Source of the DNA: Streptomyces sp. PCS3-D2
GTDB lineage: Bacteria > Actinomycetota > Actinomycetes > Streptomycetales > Streptomycetaceae
Direction: 5' to 3'
Length of the DNA stretch: 64,000 nt
Assembly: GCF_000612545.2 (NCBI RefSeq)
Contig: NZ_CP097800.1
Coordinates: 3,759,001-3,823,000 of the forward strand
Position numbers and translations under genes: made by a program
Part shown: one piece after another, positions 16,303-25,204 of the stretch
How the letters are laid out: each line of letters opens with the position of its first letter
Numbering within the stretch: position 1 is the first letter of the stretch
Notes under the pieces: model-generated
The model's database searches: none
What the model was told of the DNA's origin: nothing
Seen by the model: the letters and a program-made list of their open reading frames with translations, nothing else

Positions 16303-17810
16303 CGCGCGCCCTCCTGGTCGCCCGCCGCGTATCCCAGCTTGAACAGCGCCAGCGAGGGCGCGTACCGGCCGCCGGGGCAGCGCTCGTCGAGGTGGTGCAG
16401 CAGGTCGTAGGCCCAGTCCGGGCCGAGTCGGCCGTGCCATGCGGAAGGGCCCAGCGGGTAGTTGACGCCGAGCCGCATCGCGGTGTCGATGTCCTCGGCG
16501 GAGGCCACGCCGCGGGCGACGGCGTCGGCGGTGAGGTCGATCAGCATGGCGACGGTCCGGGCGACGATCATGCCGGGGACGTCACCGATCACGGAGACCT
16601 GCTTGCCCAGCTTCTGGAAGAGGCCGATCGCCTCGGCGAGGGTGCGCTCGCTGGTGTCCGCGCTGGCGGACAGGGCGATCCGGGTGGCGCCCCGGTAGTC
16701 GAGCGCGAGGTCGAAGTAGACGACGTCCGTGAACTCGACGGAGGTCTTGCCGTCGGCGAGGACCAGCTGGCCCTCGCCGGGCAACTGGAGGTACGGGCCG
16801 CCGTGCTCGGTGGCCGTGACCGCGATCCCGGCCTCCTCCAGCAGGTCGGCGAGCTCGGCGGCCGGACCGAGGTCACCGACGACGGTCACCTTGTCCGGGG
16901 CCTCCTCGGGCCCGGCGGTGTGCGGCTGAGCGACGGGCGCGTCCGGGCCGTACGGGTACCAGCCGTGCCCCGACTTGCGGCCCAGCCGGCCCGACTGCAC
17001 CAGCCGCCGCTGCGCCAGGGACGGCGTGAACTTGGGGCTGCGGAAGAAGGACTCCCACACCGAGCGGGTCACGGCCTCGTTGACGTCCTGGCCGATCAGG
17101 TCGGTCAGGGCGAAGGGGCCCATCTTGAAGCCGCCGCTCTCGCGGAGCACGGCGTCGATGGTGGCCGGGTCGGCGCCCTGCTCCTCGTACACCGCGAAGG
17201 CCTCGGCGTAGAAGGGGCGGGCGATCCGGTTGACGATGAAACCCGGGGTGTCGGCGCACCGGACGGGCGTCTTCCCCCAGCCGAGGACCGTACGGTGGGC
17301 GCGCTCGGCGGCATCCGGGTCGGTCGCGGAGCCACTGACCACCTCGACGAGCGGGAGCAGCGGGGCCGGGTTGAAGAAGTGCAGGCCGAGGAAGCGGCCG
17401 GGGTGCGCGAGCCCGGCGGCGAGCTCGGTGACGGAGAGGGAGGAGGTGTTCGTGGCGAGCAGCGCGTCCGGCCCGACCACCTCTTCGAGGGCGGCGAAGA
17501 GCGTCTGCTTGATCCCGACGTTCTCCACGACCGCCTCGATGACGAGGGCGGCCCCGGCGAGGTCCGCGAGGGCGCCCGCGGCCGTGATCCGGCCAACCGT
17601 CTCCTCGGCCTCGGCCGGAGCCAGACGGCCCTTCGCGGCCATCCGCTCGACACGGTCCTGCACCATGCCGACGCCGTCGGCGGCGAGTGCGGCGTCGATG
17701 TCGTAGATCAGCACGCGGTGACCTGCGAGAAGGGCGACCTGGGCGATGCCCTGGCCCATGGTGCCCGCGCCGACGACCGCCACAGTGCGGGACCGCTCGA
17801 TTGCTGTCAT
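16299..17810 (-). CDS. paaH: 3-hydroxyacyl-CoA dehydrogenase, PaaH-like
   Basis: 503 residues. NAD-binding motif VVGAGTMGQGIAQVALLAGH, the catalytic His-containing GLHFFNPAPLLPLVEVV, and a duplicated C-terminal 3HCDH domain (GFIVNRIARPFYAEAF, then a second domain GVNYPLGPSAWHGRLG). The length and duplication match PaaH/3-hydroxybutyryl-CoA dehydrogenases. It should oxidise 3-hydroxyadipyl-CoA in the lower phenylacetate pathway. ATG with GGAGG eight bases upstream. Divergent from paaN across a PaaR-type operator; followed by the overlapping TetR gene. Confidence 0.9.
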   Translation of the reverse strand: MTAIERSRTVAVVGAGTMGQGIAQVALLAGHRVLIYDIDAALAADGVGMVQDRVERMAAKGRLAPAEAEETVGRITAAGALADLAGAALVIEAVVENVGIKQTLFAALEEVVGPDALLATNTSSLSVTELAAGLAHPGRFLGLHFFNPAPLLPLVEVVSGSATDPDAAERAHRTVLGWGKTPVRCADTPGFIVNRIARPFYAEAFAVYEEQGADPATIDAVLRESGGFKMGPFALTDLIGQDVNEAVTRSVWESFFRSPKFTPSLAQRRLVQSGRLGRKSGHGWYPYGPDAPVAQPHTAGPEEAPDKVTVVGDLGPAAELADLLEEAGIAVTATEHGGPYLQLPGEGQLVLADGKTSVEFTDVVYFDLALDYRGATRIALSASADTSERTLAEAIGLFQKLGKQVSVIGDVPGMIVARTVAMLIDLTADAVARGVASAEDIDTAMRLGVNYPLGPSAWHGRLGPDWAYDLLHHLDERCPGGRYAPSLALFKLGYAAGDQEGAR

Positions 17811-17865
17811 GTCCTGATCCTCCCGCACCGACTTGTCCACAGGTCCGCCGGGCCCTCTTGTCCCG

Positions 17866-17879
17866 ACCGATCGTTCGGT
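17866..17879. promoter_or_regulatory. PaaR-type operator between paaH-like gene and paaN
   Basis: ACCGATCGTTCGGT, an inverted repeat (ACCGA-N4-TCGGT) fitting ACCGNNCGNNCGGT, sits midway between the two divergent genes, next to a TACTCTAAC stretch that may be the paaN -10 region. Its exact reverse complement occurs before paaA. Confidence 0.8.
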
Positions 17880-17934
17880 TACTCTAACTCCAGTCTGCTC
17901 TCCTTCGCCCGGCTCAACGAGGAGTTGGTCCCTG

Positions 17935-19617
17935 ATGGCCGCCGAGCTCACCGTCCCCCAGCTGTCCGCCAAGCACCGGCCCACCTTGGACCAGGCCCTG
18001 TCGGCGATCCGCAGCCGTGCCTACTGGTCCCCGCATCCCGAGCACCCCAAGGCGTACGGCGAGACCGCCCCGGCCGACGGGCTCGCCGCCTTCGAGGCGC
18101 TCCGCGGTACCCGTATCGACCTCGGCCAGCCCGGCACCGACGGCTGGACGGGCGCCGAAAAGTCCCCGTACGGCCCGGAGCTGGGCGTGGAGTACCCGCA
18201 TGTGGACCCGGACGTGCTGCTGCCCGCGATGAAGGCCGGCATGGCCGCCTGGCGCGACGCCGGGCCGGAGGCGCGCGCCCTGGTCTGCATCGAGATCCTG
18301 GCCCGCATCTCGGCCCGCACCCACGAGTTCGCGCACGCGGTCATGCACACCAGCGGCCAGGCCTTCATGATGGCCTTCCAGGCGGGCGGCCCCCACGCGC
18401 AGGACCGCGGCCTGGAGGCCGTGGCCTACGCCTACGAGGAGCAGACCCGCGTCCCGGGGCAGGCCGACTGGTCGAAGCCGCAGGGCAAGAAGGACCCGCT
18501 GGAGCTCGGCAAGACCTTCACCGCGGTCCCGCGGGGCATCGCCCTCATGATCGGCTGCAACACCTTCCCGACCTGGAACGGCTACCCGGGCCTGTTCGCC
18601 TCGCTGGCCACCGGCAACCCGGTGCTGGTCAAGCCGCACCCGCGGGCCGTCCTGCCGCTCGCCCTGACCGTGCAGGTGGCGCGGGAGGTCCTCGCGGAGG
18701 CGGGCTTCGACCCGAACCTGGTCGCGCTCGCGGTCGAGCGTCCGGGCGAGGGCATCGCCAAGGACCTCGCCGTCCGCCCCGAGATCAAGCTGATCGACTA
18801 CACCGGCTCCACTGAATTCGGAGACTGGCTGGAGGCCAACGCCCGGCAGGCGCAGGTCTACACGGAGAAGGCGGGCGTCAACACCGTCGTCCTGGACTCC
18901 ACCGACAACTACAAGGGGATGCTGGCCAACCTGGCCTTCTCCCTGTCGCTCTACAGCGGCCAGATGTGCACCACCCCGCAGAACCTGCTGATCCCGCGCG
19001 ACGGCATCGCCACGGACGCCGGCCACAAGTCCTACGACGAGGTCGTCGCCGACCTCGCGGCCTCGGTCGGCGGCCTGCTGGGCGACGACGCCCGGGCCAA
19101 CGCGCTGCTGGGCGCGCTGGTCAACCCGGACGTCAAGGCCCGCCTGGAGGCGGCGGCCGGGCTCGGCGAGGTCGCGCTGGCCTCCCGCGAGGTCACCAAC
19201 CCCGAGTTCCCCGACGCGGTCGTCCGTACGCCGGTGATGGTCAAGTTGGACGCCGCCAAGCCGGACCCGGAGGCGCCGTTCCTCTCGGAGTGCTTCGGCC
19301 CGGTCTCCTTCGCGGTGGCCGTGGACTCCACCGCGGACGGGCTGGAGCTGCTGCGCCGGACCGTGCGCGAGAAGGGCGCCATGACCGTAGGCGCCTACAC
19401 CACCTCCGCGGACACCGAGCGGGCCGTCGAGGAGGTCTGCCTGGAGGAGTCCGCGCAGCTCTCCCTGAACCTGACCGGCGGGGTCTACGTCAACCAGACG
19501 GCGGCCTTCTCCGACTTCCACGGCTCCGGTGGCAACCCCGCGGCCAACGCCGCGCTGTGCGACGGCGCCTTCGTCTCGAACCGCTTCCGCGTGGTGGAGG
19601 TCCGCCGCCAGGCGTAG
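17935..19617 (+). CDS. paaN: Phenylacetate degradation protein PaaN (aldehyde dehydrogenase type)
   Basis: 560 residues, start ATG with GAGGAG upstream. It has an aldehyde dehydrogenase fold with the catalytic cysteine in YSGQMCTTPQN and the glutamate-containing DYTGSTEFGDWLEAN region. PaaN proteins act after oxepin-CoA ring opening and oxidise the semialdehyde. Unlike E. coli PaaZ (about 680 residues) there is no C-terminal MaoC-type hydratase domain, so the oxepin-CoA hydrolase activity must come from another protein not seen in this window. Controlled by the operator at 17866. Confidence 0.92.
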   Translation: MAAELTVPQLSAKHRPTLDQALSAIRSRAYWSPHPEHPKAYGETAPADGLAAFEALRGTRIDLGQPGTDGWTGAEKSPYGPELGVEYPHVDPDVLLPAMKAGMAAWRDAGPEARALVCIEILARISARTHEFAHAVMHTSGQAFMMAFQAGGPHAQDRGLEAVAYAYEEQTRVPGQADWSKPQGKKDPLELGKTFTAVPRGIALMIGCNTFPTWNGYPGLFASLATGNPVLVKPHPRAVLPLALTVQVAREVLAEAGFDPNLVALAVERPGEGIAKDLAVRPEIKLIDYTGSTEFGDWLEANARQAQVYTEKAGVNTVVLDSTDNYKGMLANLAFSLSLYSGQMCTTPQNLLIPRDGIATDAGHKSYDEVVADLAASVGGLLGDDARANALLGALVNPDVKARLEAAAGLGEVALASREVTNPEFPDAVVRTPVMVKLDAAKPDPEAPFLSECFGPVSFAVAVDSTADGLELLRRTVREKGAMTVGAYTTSADTERAVEEVCLEESAQLSLNLTGGVYVNQTAAFSDFHGSGGNPAANAALCDGAFVSNRFRVVEVRRQA

Positions 19618-19738
19618 TCGCCGTGCGTGGCCGCCGGGCGTCGTCACCCGGCGGCGTCCGCGCGAGCCGTCCGCGCGAGCCGTCCGCGCAGGACGTCAAG
19701 ACCTCGTCGGCCGGGGCCGGGCCGTCACGGCGCAACCG

Positions 19739-20524
19739 CTAAGGCGTGGCGCCGTCCTGCCCGGGGGCGACCGCCCGGGGGCCGCCCCAGTGGAAGAGGG
19801 CCATGGCCACGCTGGTGGCGAGGTTGTAGCTGGAGACCTGGGGGCGCATCGGCAGCGACACCAGGTGGTCGGCCCGCGCGCGCAGCTCGGGAGAGATCCC
19901 GTGCCGCTCCGAGCCGAAGGCCAGCAGTGCGTCGTCCGGGAGGGTGAGGCCGCGGATGTCCTCGCCCTCCGGGTCGAGCGCGTAGAGCGGCCCCGGCGGC
20001 AGTTCTTCCAGCGCGAGGCGCTCGACGGTGGTGGCGTAGTGCAGCCCGGCCCCGGCCCGGACCACGTTCGGGTGCCAGGGGTCGAGGTCGCCGCGGGTCA
20101 CCACGCCGGTGGCGCCGAAGCCGGCCGCGAGGCGGACGACGGCTCCGACGTTGCCGAGGTTGCGGGGGTTGTCGAGGACGACGACGGGCGCGGGCCTGGG
20201 CAGCCGGCCGAGGTCCGCCAGGCCCGCCGCCCGGTCGGGCCGTACCGCCAGCGCTGCGACACCGGTGGGGTGGACGCGGGGCAGCAGATCCCTGAGCACG
20301 GCCGGCCGCGCCAGGCGGACCACGTCGGCCTCGACGTCGGGAGCCAGCTCGCGGGCCAGTTCCCGTACGGCGCCGGGGTCGTCGGCGACCACCCTGCGCA
20401 CATCGGCCCCGAAGCGCAGCGCGTGCTTCAGCGCGTGGAACCCGTCGAGGAGCACCAGGCCCTCTCGCCCGGCGTCCTCCCGCCACTGCCGCACCGTCTC
20501 GTCCGCACCTGCCCGCTCGTCCAT
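19739..20524 (-). CDS. TrmH/SpoU family RNA 2'-O-methyltransferase
   Basis: 261 residues. N-terminal substrate-binding part, then the SPOUT knot with motif 1 (VVLDNPRNLGNVGAVVRLAAGFGATGVV), motif 2 (LLAFGSERHGISPEL) and motif 3 (LPMRPQVSSYNLATSVAMALF), which bind S-adenosylmethionine in the trefoil knot. It should methylate a ribose in tRNA or rRNA; the target cannot be told from sequence. Convergent with paaN, separate from the neighbouring genes in function. Confidence 0.9.
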   Translation of the reverse strand: MDERAGADETVRQWREDAGREGLVLLDGFHALKHALRFGADVRRVVADDPGAVRELARELAPDVEADVVRLARPAVLRDLLPRVHPTGVAALAVRPDRAAGLADLGRLPRPAPVVVLDNPRNLGNVGAVVRLAAGFGATGVVTRGDLDPWHPNVVRAGAGLHYATTVERLALEELPPGPLYALDPEGEDIRGLTLPDDALLAFGSERHGISPELRARADHLVSLPMRPQVSSYNLATSVAMALFHWGGPRAVAPGQDGATP

Positions 20525-20617
20525 CCCCCGACCCTACGGCCCGCGACGCCCGGTCCCGGCCCCGCCGGGGTCCGGGGTGCGGGGGCCGGTGCACGGAGGC
20601 GGTGCCGCACGGCACGC

Positions 20618-21844
20618 TCAGCGCGGCGCCGCACCAGCCTCCGGCTCGGGCTCGGCCCGCGGCTCCGGCTCAGCCCGCGGCTCCGGCTCGGCGCGGGCTC
20701 CCGGCACCGCACCGGGCGGGCGGACCCCGAGGCCGCGCCCGGCAGCGCGGCTCCGGGAGGCAACCCGCGCGCCGAGCCACACCAGGAACCCGGTCGGCAG
20801 GAAGACGGCATCGGCGGCGATCATCGCCAGCGAGAAGAACGGCAGCCCCAGCAGCACCGCGATCCCCGCGTGCTCCACCATCATCACGGCCAGCAGCACG
20901 TTCTTGATCCGCCGGTTGAAGAGCGTGAACGGAAAGGCCACCTGTACCGCCACCGTGCCGTACGACAGCAGCATCACCAGCGTCCCGCTGCCCGCCAGCA
21001 GCTCGGACAGCGCAGGCCAGGGGGTGAAGTAGTCCAGCCCCAGGGGGTAGTAGAGCGCCGTCCCGTCCTGCCACCGCGAGCCCTGGATCTTGTACCAGCC
21101 GGCGGTCGCGTAGATCAGGCAGACCTCCGCCATGATCACCACCATGGTGGCGTTGTGCACGAGGTTCGCCAGGACGTCCAGGACCGCCCGCCCCTCGCCC
21201 CCGGGCAGGTATCGGTCGGCCAGCCACCACAGACCGCAGCACACCCACAGCGCGGCGAACGCTGCGAGCCAGCCGTCGCTGAACCGCCCGGCGGCCGCCC
21301 CGTAGCCGAAGACCGCCCCGAGCGCCCCCCACAGCAGGGGCCCGGCCGCTCCCGCCGTCGCGGTGCCCCGCCTGCGCGCCCGGCGGGCGTCCAGCGACCA
21401 CACCTGCGCGCACCGGGTCAGCACCAGGTAGATCGCGACCAGGTGGATGACGTTGTCCCCGCCGTCCCCCATGAACACGCTGCGGTTCTGCAGGGACAAC
21501 ACGCCGATCATGAACACCACGGACGTCGCCCGGGTCCGCCAGCCCAGCAGCAGGCCGGCGCTCGCCAGCACGGCCACGGCGTAGACGGTCTCGAACCACA
21601 GGGCCGACCCGGACCACGTCAGGACGGTGAACGCGCCGTTGGAGTCGATCAGCCGCTGTGCCAGCTCCTGGCTCCACGGCCCGTCCGGACCGTAGAGCTC
21701 GGCGCGGTGGGGGAACTCCCGCAGCAGGAAGAAGAGCCAGGTGCCGGCGAAGCCGATGCGCACGACGGCGCTCTGGTAGGGGCCCAGTGCCTGCCCGCTG
21801 ACCGCGGCGACGGCCCGGGCCAGCGCGGCGCGGACCCGTCTCAC
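20618..21844 (-). CDS. HTTM domain membrane protein
   Basis: 408 residues from a GTG overlapping the upstream stop (GTGA). Multiple membrane helices with the HTTM (horizontally transferred transmembrane) pattern related to vitamin K-dependent gamma-carboxylase: GDGGDNVIHLVAIYLVLTR, AGWYKIQGSRWQDGTALYYPLGLDYFTPWP. Function in bacteria is unproven. The C-terminus is a tail of RAEPEP repeats (near 20655-20690) and so is variable in length. Always paired here with the DUF5819 gene upstream; the two probably form one membrane complex. Confidence 0.87.
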   Translation of the reverse strand: MRRVRAALARAVAAVSGQALGPYQSAVVRIGFAGTWLFFLLREFPHRAELYGPDGPWSQELAQRLIDSNGAFTVLTWSGSALWFETVYAVAVLASAGLLLGWRTRATSVVFMIGVLSLQNRSVFMGDGGDNVIHLVAIYLVLTRCAQVWSLDARRARRRGTATAGAAGPLLWGALGAVFGYGAAAGRFSDGWLAAFAALWVCCGLWWLADRYLPGGEGRAVLDVLANLVHNATMVVIMAEVCLIYATAGWYKIQGSRWQDGTALYYPLGLDYFTPWPALSELLAGSGTLVMLLSYGTVAVQVAFPFTLFNRRIKNVLLAVMMVEHAGIAVLLGLPFFSLAMIAADAVFLPTGFLVWLGARVASRSRAAGRGLGVRPPGAVPGARAEPEPRAEPEPRAEPEPEAGAAPR

Positions 21845-22503
21845 ACCTTCCACCACGGCAGCTCCCGGTAGTAGGTCTGGGTGTCGGTGGTCTCGGTGCT
21901 CCACTTCGGCGCCGGCACGGCGGTCGTTGCCGAGCGCAGCTGGATCCGCAGGATGCGCCCGCCCTCGTGGTGCGGGGCGATCCGGTTCACGGTGATCCGC
22001 CGCAGGTACTCCTCGGAGAGCTCGCCACGCTCGCCGACGGGCTGTTCGTTCTCGTCGTGGGAGCCGGTGTAGAAGTCCCAGGCCCGGCGCAGCTCGTTCT
22101 GGGCGGTGTGGCTCGGCAGCAGGCTGTGCCGGATCGCGGCGGCGTCCTCGGCGCTCAGGTCCCGCCATCCGGTGGTGATCAGCTCGTCGCCGGCGGTCCG
22201 CACCTCGGCGCGCGCCTCCACGGCGATGTTCTGTTGGAGCGGGTTGGGCGCGAAGAGCTTCCAGTTCTGTTCGAATTCGGGGTAGATCCAGCCGTCGACC
22301 GTCCGGGCGTGCTGCTTGCTCAGCGTGTTGGAGGGGGCCACGTGCAGGAAGACCAGCGCGAGGTGCGTGCACGCGGCAAGACCGGCGGCGCCCAGCGCCA
22401 GGGCGGTCACGACCCGGTACGGGGTGGACAGACCGGCGATTCCGGGCGGCCTCGGGAGTGGCGGAGCGGCCTCTTCGGCGAGCTCGTGCCCGTTCGAATC
22501 CAT
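21841..22503 (-). CDS. DUF5819 family protein
   Basis: 220 residues. One N-terminal transmembrane helix (VVTALALGAAGLAACTHLALVFLHVAP), then an exported domain with WIYPEFEQNWKLFAPNPLQQN, the hallmark of DUF5819. It is translationally coupled to the HTTM gene, and this pair recurs in actinobacteria. Role unknown. The ATG at 22503 is taken because it begins the conserved part; the ribosome site is weak. Divergent from paaA. Confidence 0.85.
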   Translation of the reverse strand: MDSNGHELAEEAAPPLPRPPGIAGLSTPYRVVTALALGAAGLAACTHLALVFLHVAPSNTLSKQHARTVDGWIYPEFEQNWKLFAPNPLQQNIAVEARAEVRTAGDELITTGWRDLSAEDAAAIRHSLLPSHTAQNELRRAWDFYTGSHDENEQPVGERGELSEEYLRRITVNRIAPHHEGGRILRIQLRSATTAVPAPKWSTETTDTQTYYRELPWWKV

Positions 22504-22587
22504 CCCGCCCCGATCGTCCGGCGTCCACAGGGTTGACCACAGAGGTTGACACCCTACGGGCCGCAGTCTCACCATTGAAGCGACAGA

Positions 22588-22601
22588 ACCGAACGATCGG
22601 T
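22588..22601. promoter_or_regulatory. PaaR-type operator before paaA
   Basis: ACCGAACGATCGGT, the exact reverse complement of the site at 17866, lies about 40 bp before the paaA start in the gap between the divergent DUF5819 and paaA genes. Confidence 0.8.
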
Positions 22602-22639
22602 CGGTCGGGCGGACGGCAGACTCTCACAAGGGGCCGTAC

Positions 22640-23689
22640 ATGGTGGCAGTGACCCCGGAGACGGGCCCGGACACGGCCCTGGGGACAGACGGGACGGACG
22701 GAACGGGCATGACGGCTGACCTGGGCGCACAGCTCGCGGCTGCGTTCGATGCCGCGGTGGCGGCGGACGAGCGCGTGGAGCCGCGCGACTGGATGCCCGA
22801 GCAGTACCGCGCCTCCCTGGTCCGGCAGATGGCGCAGCACGCCCACTCGGAGATCATCGGCATGCAGCCCGAGGCGAACTGGATCACCCGTGCGCCCTCG
22901 CTGCGCCGCAAGGCGATCCTGATGGCCAAGGTGCAGGACGAGGCGGGTCACGGCCTGTACCTCTACAGCGCGGCCGAGACCCTCGGCACCAGCCGCGACG
23001 AGCTCCTCGACAAGCTCCACTCGGGGAAGCAGAAGTACTCCTCGATCTTCAACTACCCCACCCTGACCTGGGCGGACGTCGGCGCCATCGGCTGGCTCGT
23101 GGACGGCGCGGCGATCACCAACCAGGTGCCGATCTGCCGCTGCTCCTACGGCCCCTACGCCCGCGCCATGGTACGGATCTGCAAGGAGGAGTCCTTCCAC
23201 CAGCGGCAGGGCTTCGAGCTCCTCATGGCCCTCTCCCAGGGCACTGAGGCCCAGCACGCCATGGCGCAGGACGCGGTCGACCGGTGGTGGTGGCCCTCGC
23301 TGATGATGTTCGGCCCGCCGGACGACGAGTCGGCGCACTCGGCGCAGTCCATGGCCTGGCGCATCAAGCGCCACTCGAACGACGAGCTGCGCCAGCGGTT
23401 CGTGGACATCGCCGTCCCCCAGGCCGAGTCCCTCGGCCTGACCCTGCCCGACCCGGACCTGAAGTGGAACGAGGAGCGCGGCCACCACGACTTCGGCGCC
23501 ATCGACTGGTCTGAGTTCTGGGACGTGCTCAAGGGCAACGGCCCCTGCAACGAGCAGCGGATCGGCCAGCGGCGCCGGGCCCACGAGGAAGGCGCCTGGG
23601 TGCGCGACGCGGCCGCCGCGTACGCGGGGAAGCAGGCGGCACAGCAATCGGCGAAGTCCGCCGGACAGGACGAGGAGGCACGGGTATGA
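22640..23689 (+). CDS. paaA: 1,2-phenylacetyl-CoA epoxidase subunit PaaA (di-iron oxygenase)
   Basis: 349 residues. Catalytic subunit of the multicomponent epoxidase that converts phenylacetyl-CoA to the 1,2-epoxide. Di-iron carboxylate motifs are visible ([17 protein letters not shown] and [14 protein letters not shown], both ExxH). The conserved signature [18 protein letters not shown] lies near the C-terminus, followed by an Ala/Gln-rich tail. First gene of paaABCDE; start ATG with AAGGGG upstream. The next gene overlaps by four bases (ATGA). Confidence 0.96.
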   Translation: MVAVTPETGPDTALGTDGTDGTGMTADLGAQLAAAFDAAVAADERVEPRDWMPEQYRASLVRQMAQHAHSEIIGMQPEANWITRAPSLRRKAILMAKVQDEAGHGLYLYSAAETLGTSRDELLDKLHSGKQKYSSIFNYPTLTWADVGAIGWLVDGAAITNQVPICRCSYGPYARAMVRICKEESFHQRQGFELLMALSQGTEAQHAMAQDAVDRWWWPSLMMFGPPDDESAHSAQSMAWRIKRHSNDELRQRFVDIAVPQAESLGLTLPDPDLKWNEERGHHDFGAIDWSEFWDVLKGNGPCNEQRIGQRRRAHEEGAWVRDAAAAYAGKQAAQQSAKSAGQDEEARV

Positions 23690-23970
23690 CGCAGAACTGG
23701 CCCCTGTGGGAGGTGTTCGTGCGCTCACGCCGCGGCCTCTCGCACACGCACGCGGGAAGCCTGCACGCCCCCGACGCGGAGATGGCCCTGCGCAACGCCC
23801 GCGACCTCTACACCCGGCGCAACGAGGGCATCTCGATCTGGGTGGTCCCCTCCACCGCGATCACCGCTTCCTCGCCGGACGAGCGGGACCCCTTCTTCGC
23901 ACCGTCCGCCGACAAGCCGTACCGGCACCCCACCTTCTACGACATCCCGGAGGGAGTGAGCCACCTGTGA
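23686..23970 (+). CDS. paaB: 1,2-phenylacetyl-CoA epoxidase subunit PaaB
   Basis: 94 residues. Small structural subunit of the epoxidase complex that bridges PaaA-PaaC modules. Typical PaaB pattern [31 protein letters not shown] and IWVVPS. Overlaps paaA and paaC by four bases each. Confidence 0.96.
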   Translation: MTQNWPLWEVFVRSRRGLSHTHAGSLHAPDAEMALRNARDLYTRRNEGISIWVVPSTAITASSPDERDPFFAPSADKPYRHPTFYDIPEGVSHL

Positions 23971-24704
23971 CCGGCACCGGCACCGACACCGCCACCGTCA
24001 ACGCGGCGGCCCTCGCCCTCGGCGACGACGCACTGATCCTCTCCCACCGCCTCGGCGAATGGGCGGGACACGCCCCCGTCCTGGAGGAGGAGGTCGCCCT
24101 CGCCAACATCGCGCTCGACCTGCTCGGCCAGGCCCGCGTCCTGCTCTCCATGGTCGGAGACGAGGACGAGCTGGCCTTCCTGCGCGAGGAGCGGTCCTTC
24201 CGCAACCTCCAGCTGGTCGAGCAGCCGAACGGCGACTTCGCCCACACCATCGCCCGCCAGCTCTACTTCTCCGTCCACCAGCACGAGCTCTATGCGGAAC
24301 TCGCCCGCGGGGACGGCCCGTTCGCACCGCTCGCGGCCAAGGCCGTCAAGGAGACGGCGTATCACCGCGACCACGCCGAGCAGTGGACGCTGCGGCTCGG
24401 CGACGGCACCGAGGAGAGCGGCGCCCGCATGCAGGCCGCGCTGACGGCCCTGTGGAAGTACACCGGGGAGCTCTTCCAGCCGGTGGAGGGACTCGACGGT
24501 GTGGACTGGGCCGCCCTGGAGGAGCGGTGGCTGGCCGCGCTGGCCGACGTCGTCGGGCGGGCCGGGCTCACCCTCCCCGAAGGGCCGCGCACCGGGGCCT
24601 GGGCAGCCGGAGCCGGCCGCCAGGGCCTGCACACCGAGTCCTTCGGCCGGATGCTGGCCGAGATGCAGCACCTGCACCGCAGCCATCCGGGGGCATCATG
24701 GTGA
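23967..24704 (+). CDS. paaC: 1,2-phenylacetyl-CoA epoxidase subunit PaaC
   Basis: 245 residues from a GTG overlapping the paaB stop. Ferritin-like structural partner of PaaA with LILSHRLGEWAGHAPVLEEEVALANIALDLLGQAR and KAVKETAYHRDHAEQWTLRLGDGT. PaaC lacks a working di-iron site in characterised complexes and stabilises PaaA. The following paaD start lies within its last codons. Confidence 0.95.
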   Translation: MTGTGTDTATVNAAALALGDDALILSHRLGEWAGHAPVLEEEVALANIALDLLGQARVLLSMVGDEDELAFLREERSFRNLQLVEQPNGDFAHTIARQLYFSVHQHELYAELARGDGPFAPLAAKAVKETAYHRDHAEQWTLRLGDGTEESGARMQAALTALWKYTGELFQPVEGLDGVDWAALEERWLAALADVVGRAGLTLPEGPRTGAWAAGAGRQGLHTESFGRMLAEMQHLHRSHPGASW

Positions 24705-25204
24705 CCGCCGACGTCACGACGACCCGGCTGGAGGCGGAGCTGGCCGAGCTGGCCGGATCCGTCCCGGACCCCGAGCTGCCGGTGCTCACCCTCGGCGAGC
24801 TCGGCGTGGTGCGCGGGGTACGGGTGCACGAGGACGGCCACGCCGAGGTCACCCTCACCCCGACCTACACCGGCTGCCCCGCGATCGAGGCCATGTCCGC
24901 TGACATCGAACGGGTCTTGAGCGGCCACGGCATCCCCGAGGTACGGGTGACCACCGTGCTGGCGCCTGCCTGGTCCACGGACGACATCAGTGCCGAGGGC
25001 CGGCGCAAGCTGGCCGAGTTCGGCATCGCCCCGCCCCGGCCGCACGCGGCCGGCGGTCCCGTCCCGGTGACGCTGTCCGTCCGCTGCCCGAACTGCGGAT
25101 CGACCGAGACGGAGCTGCTGAGCCGCTTCTCCTCCACCGCGTGCAAGGCGCTGCGCCGCTGCACCGCCTGCCGCGAACCGTTCGACCACTTCAAGGAGCT
25201 GTAG
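24698..25204 (+). CDS. paaD: PaaD, MIP18-type iron-sulfur assembly subunit
   Basis: 168 residues. N-terminal MIP18/DUF59 domain (SVPDPELPVLTLGELGVVRGV, TPTYTGCPAIEAM with the conserved Cys), and a C-terminal zinc-ribbon-like part with two CxxC pairs (CPNCGS and CTAC). It is thought to mature the iron-sulfur cluster or help assemble the epoxidase complex. Ends exactly before the paaE start. Confidence 0.93.
   Translation: MVTADVTTTRLEAELAELAGSVPDPELPVLTLGELGVVRGVRVHEDGHAEVTLTPTYTGCPAIEAMSADIERVLSGHGIPEVRVTTVLAPAWSTDDISAEGRRKLAEFGIAPPRPHAAGGPVPVTLSVRCPNCGSTETELLSRFSSTACKALRRCTACREPFDHFKEL

Noticed and set aside
19661-19706. Terminator between paaN and the SpoU gene
   Set aside because: The sequence is a direct repeat (CCGCGCGAGCCGT twice) and does not form a clear hairpin.
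20618-23728. A 1036-codon minus-strand frame covering HTTM and antisense of paaA
   Set aside because: Only the part up to 21844 has the HTTM pattern; the rest is the complement of paaA with no domain content.
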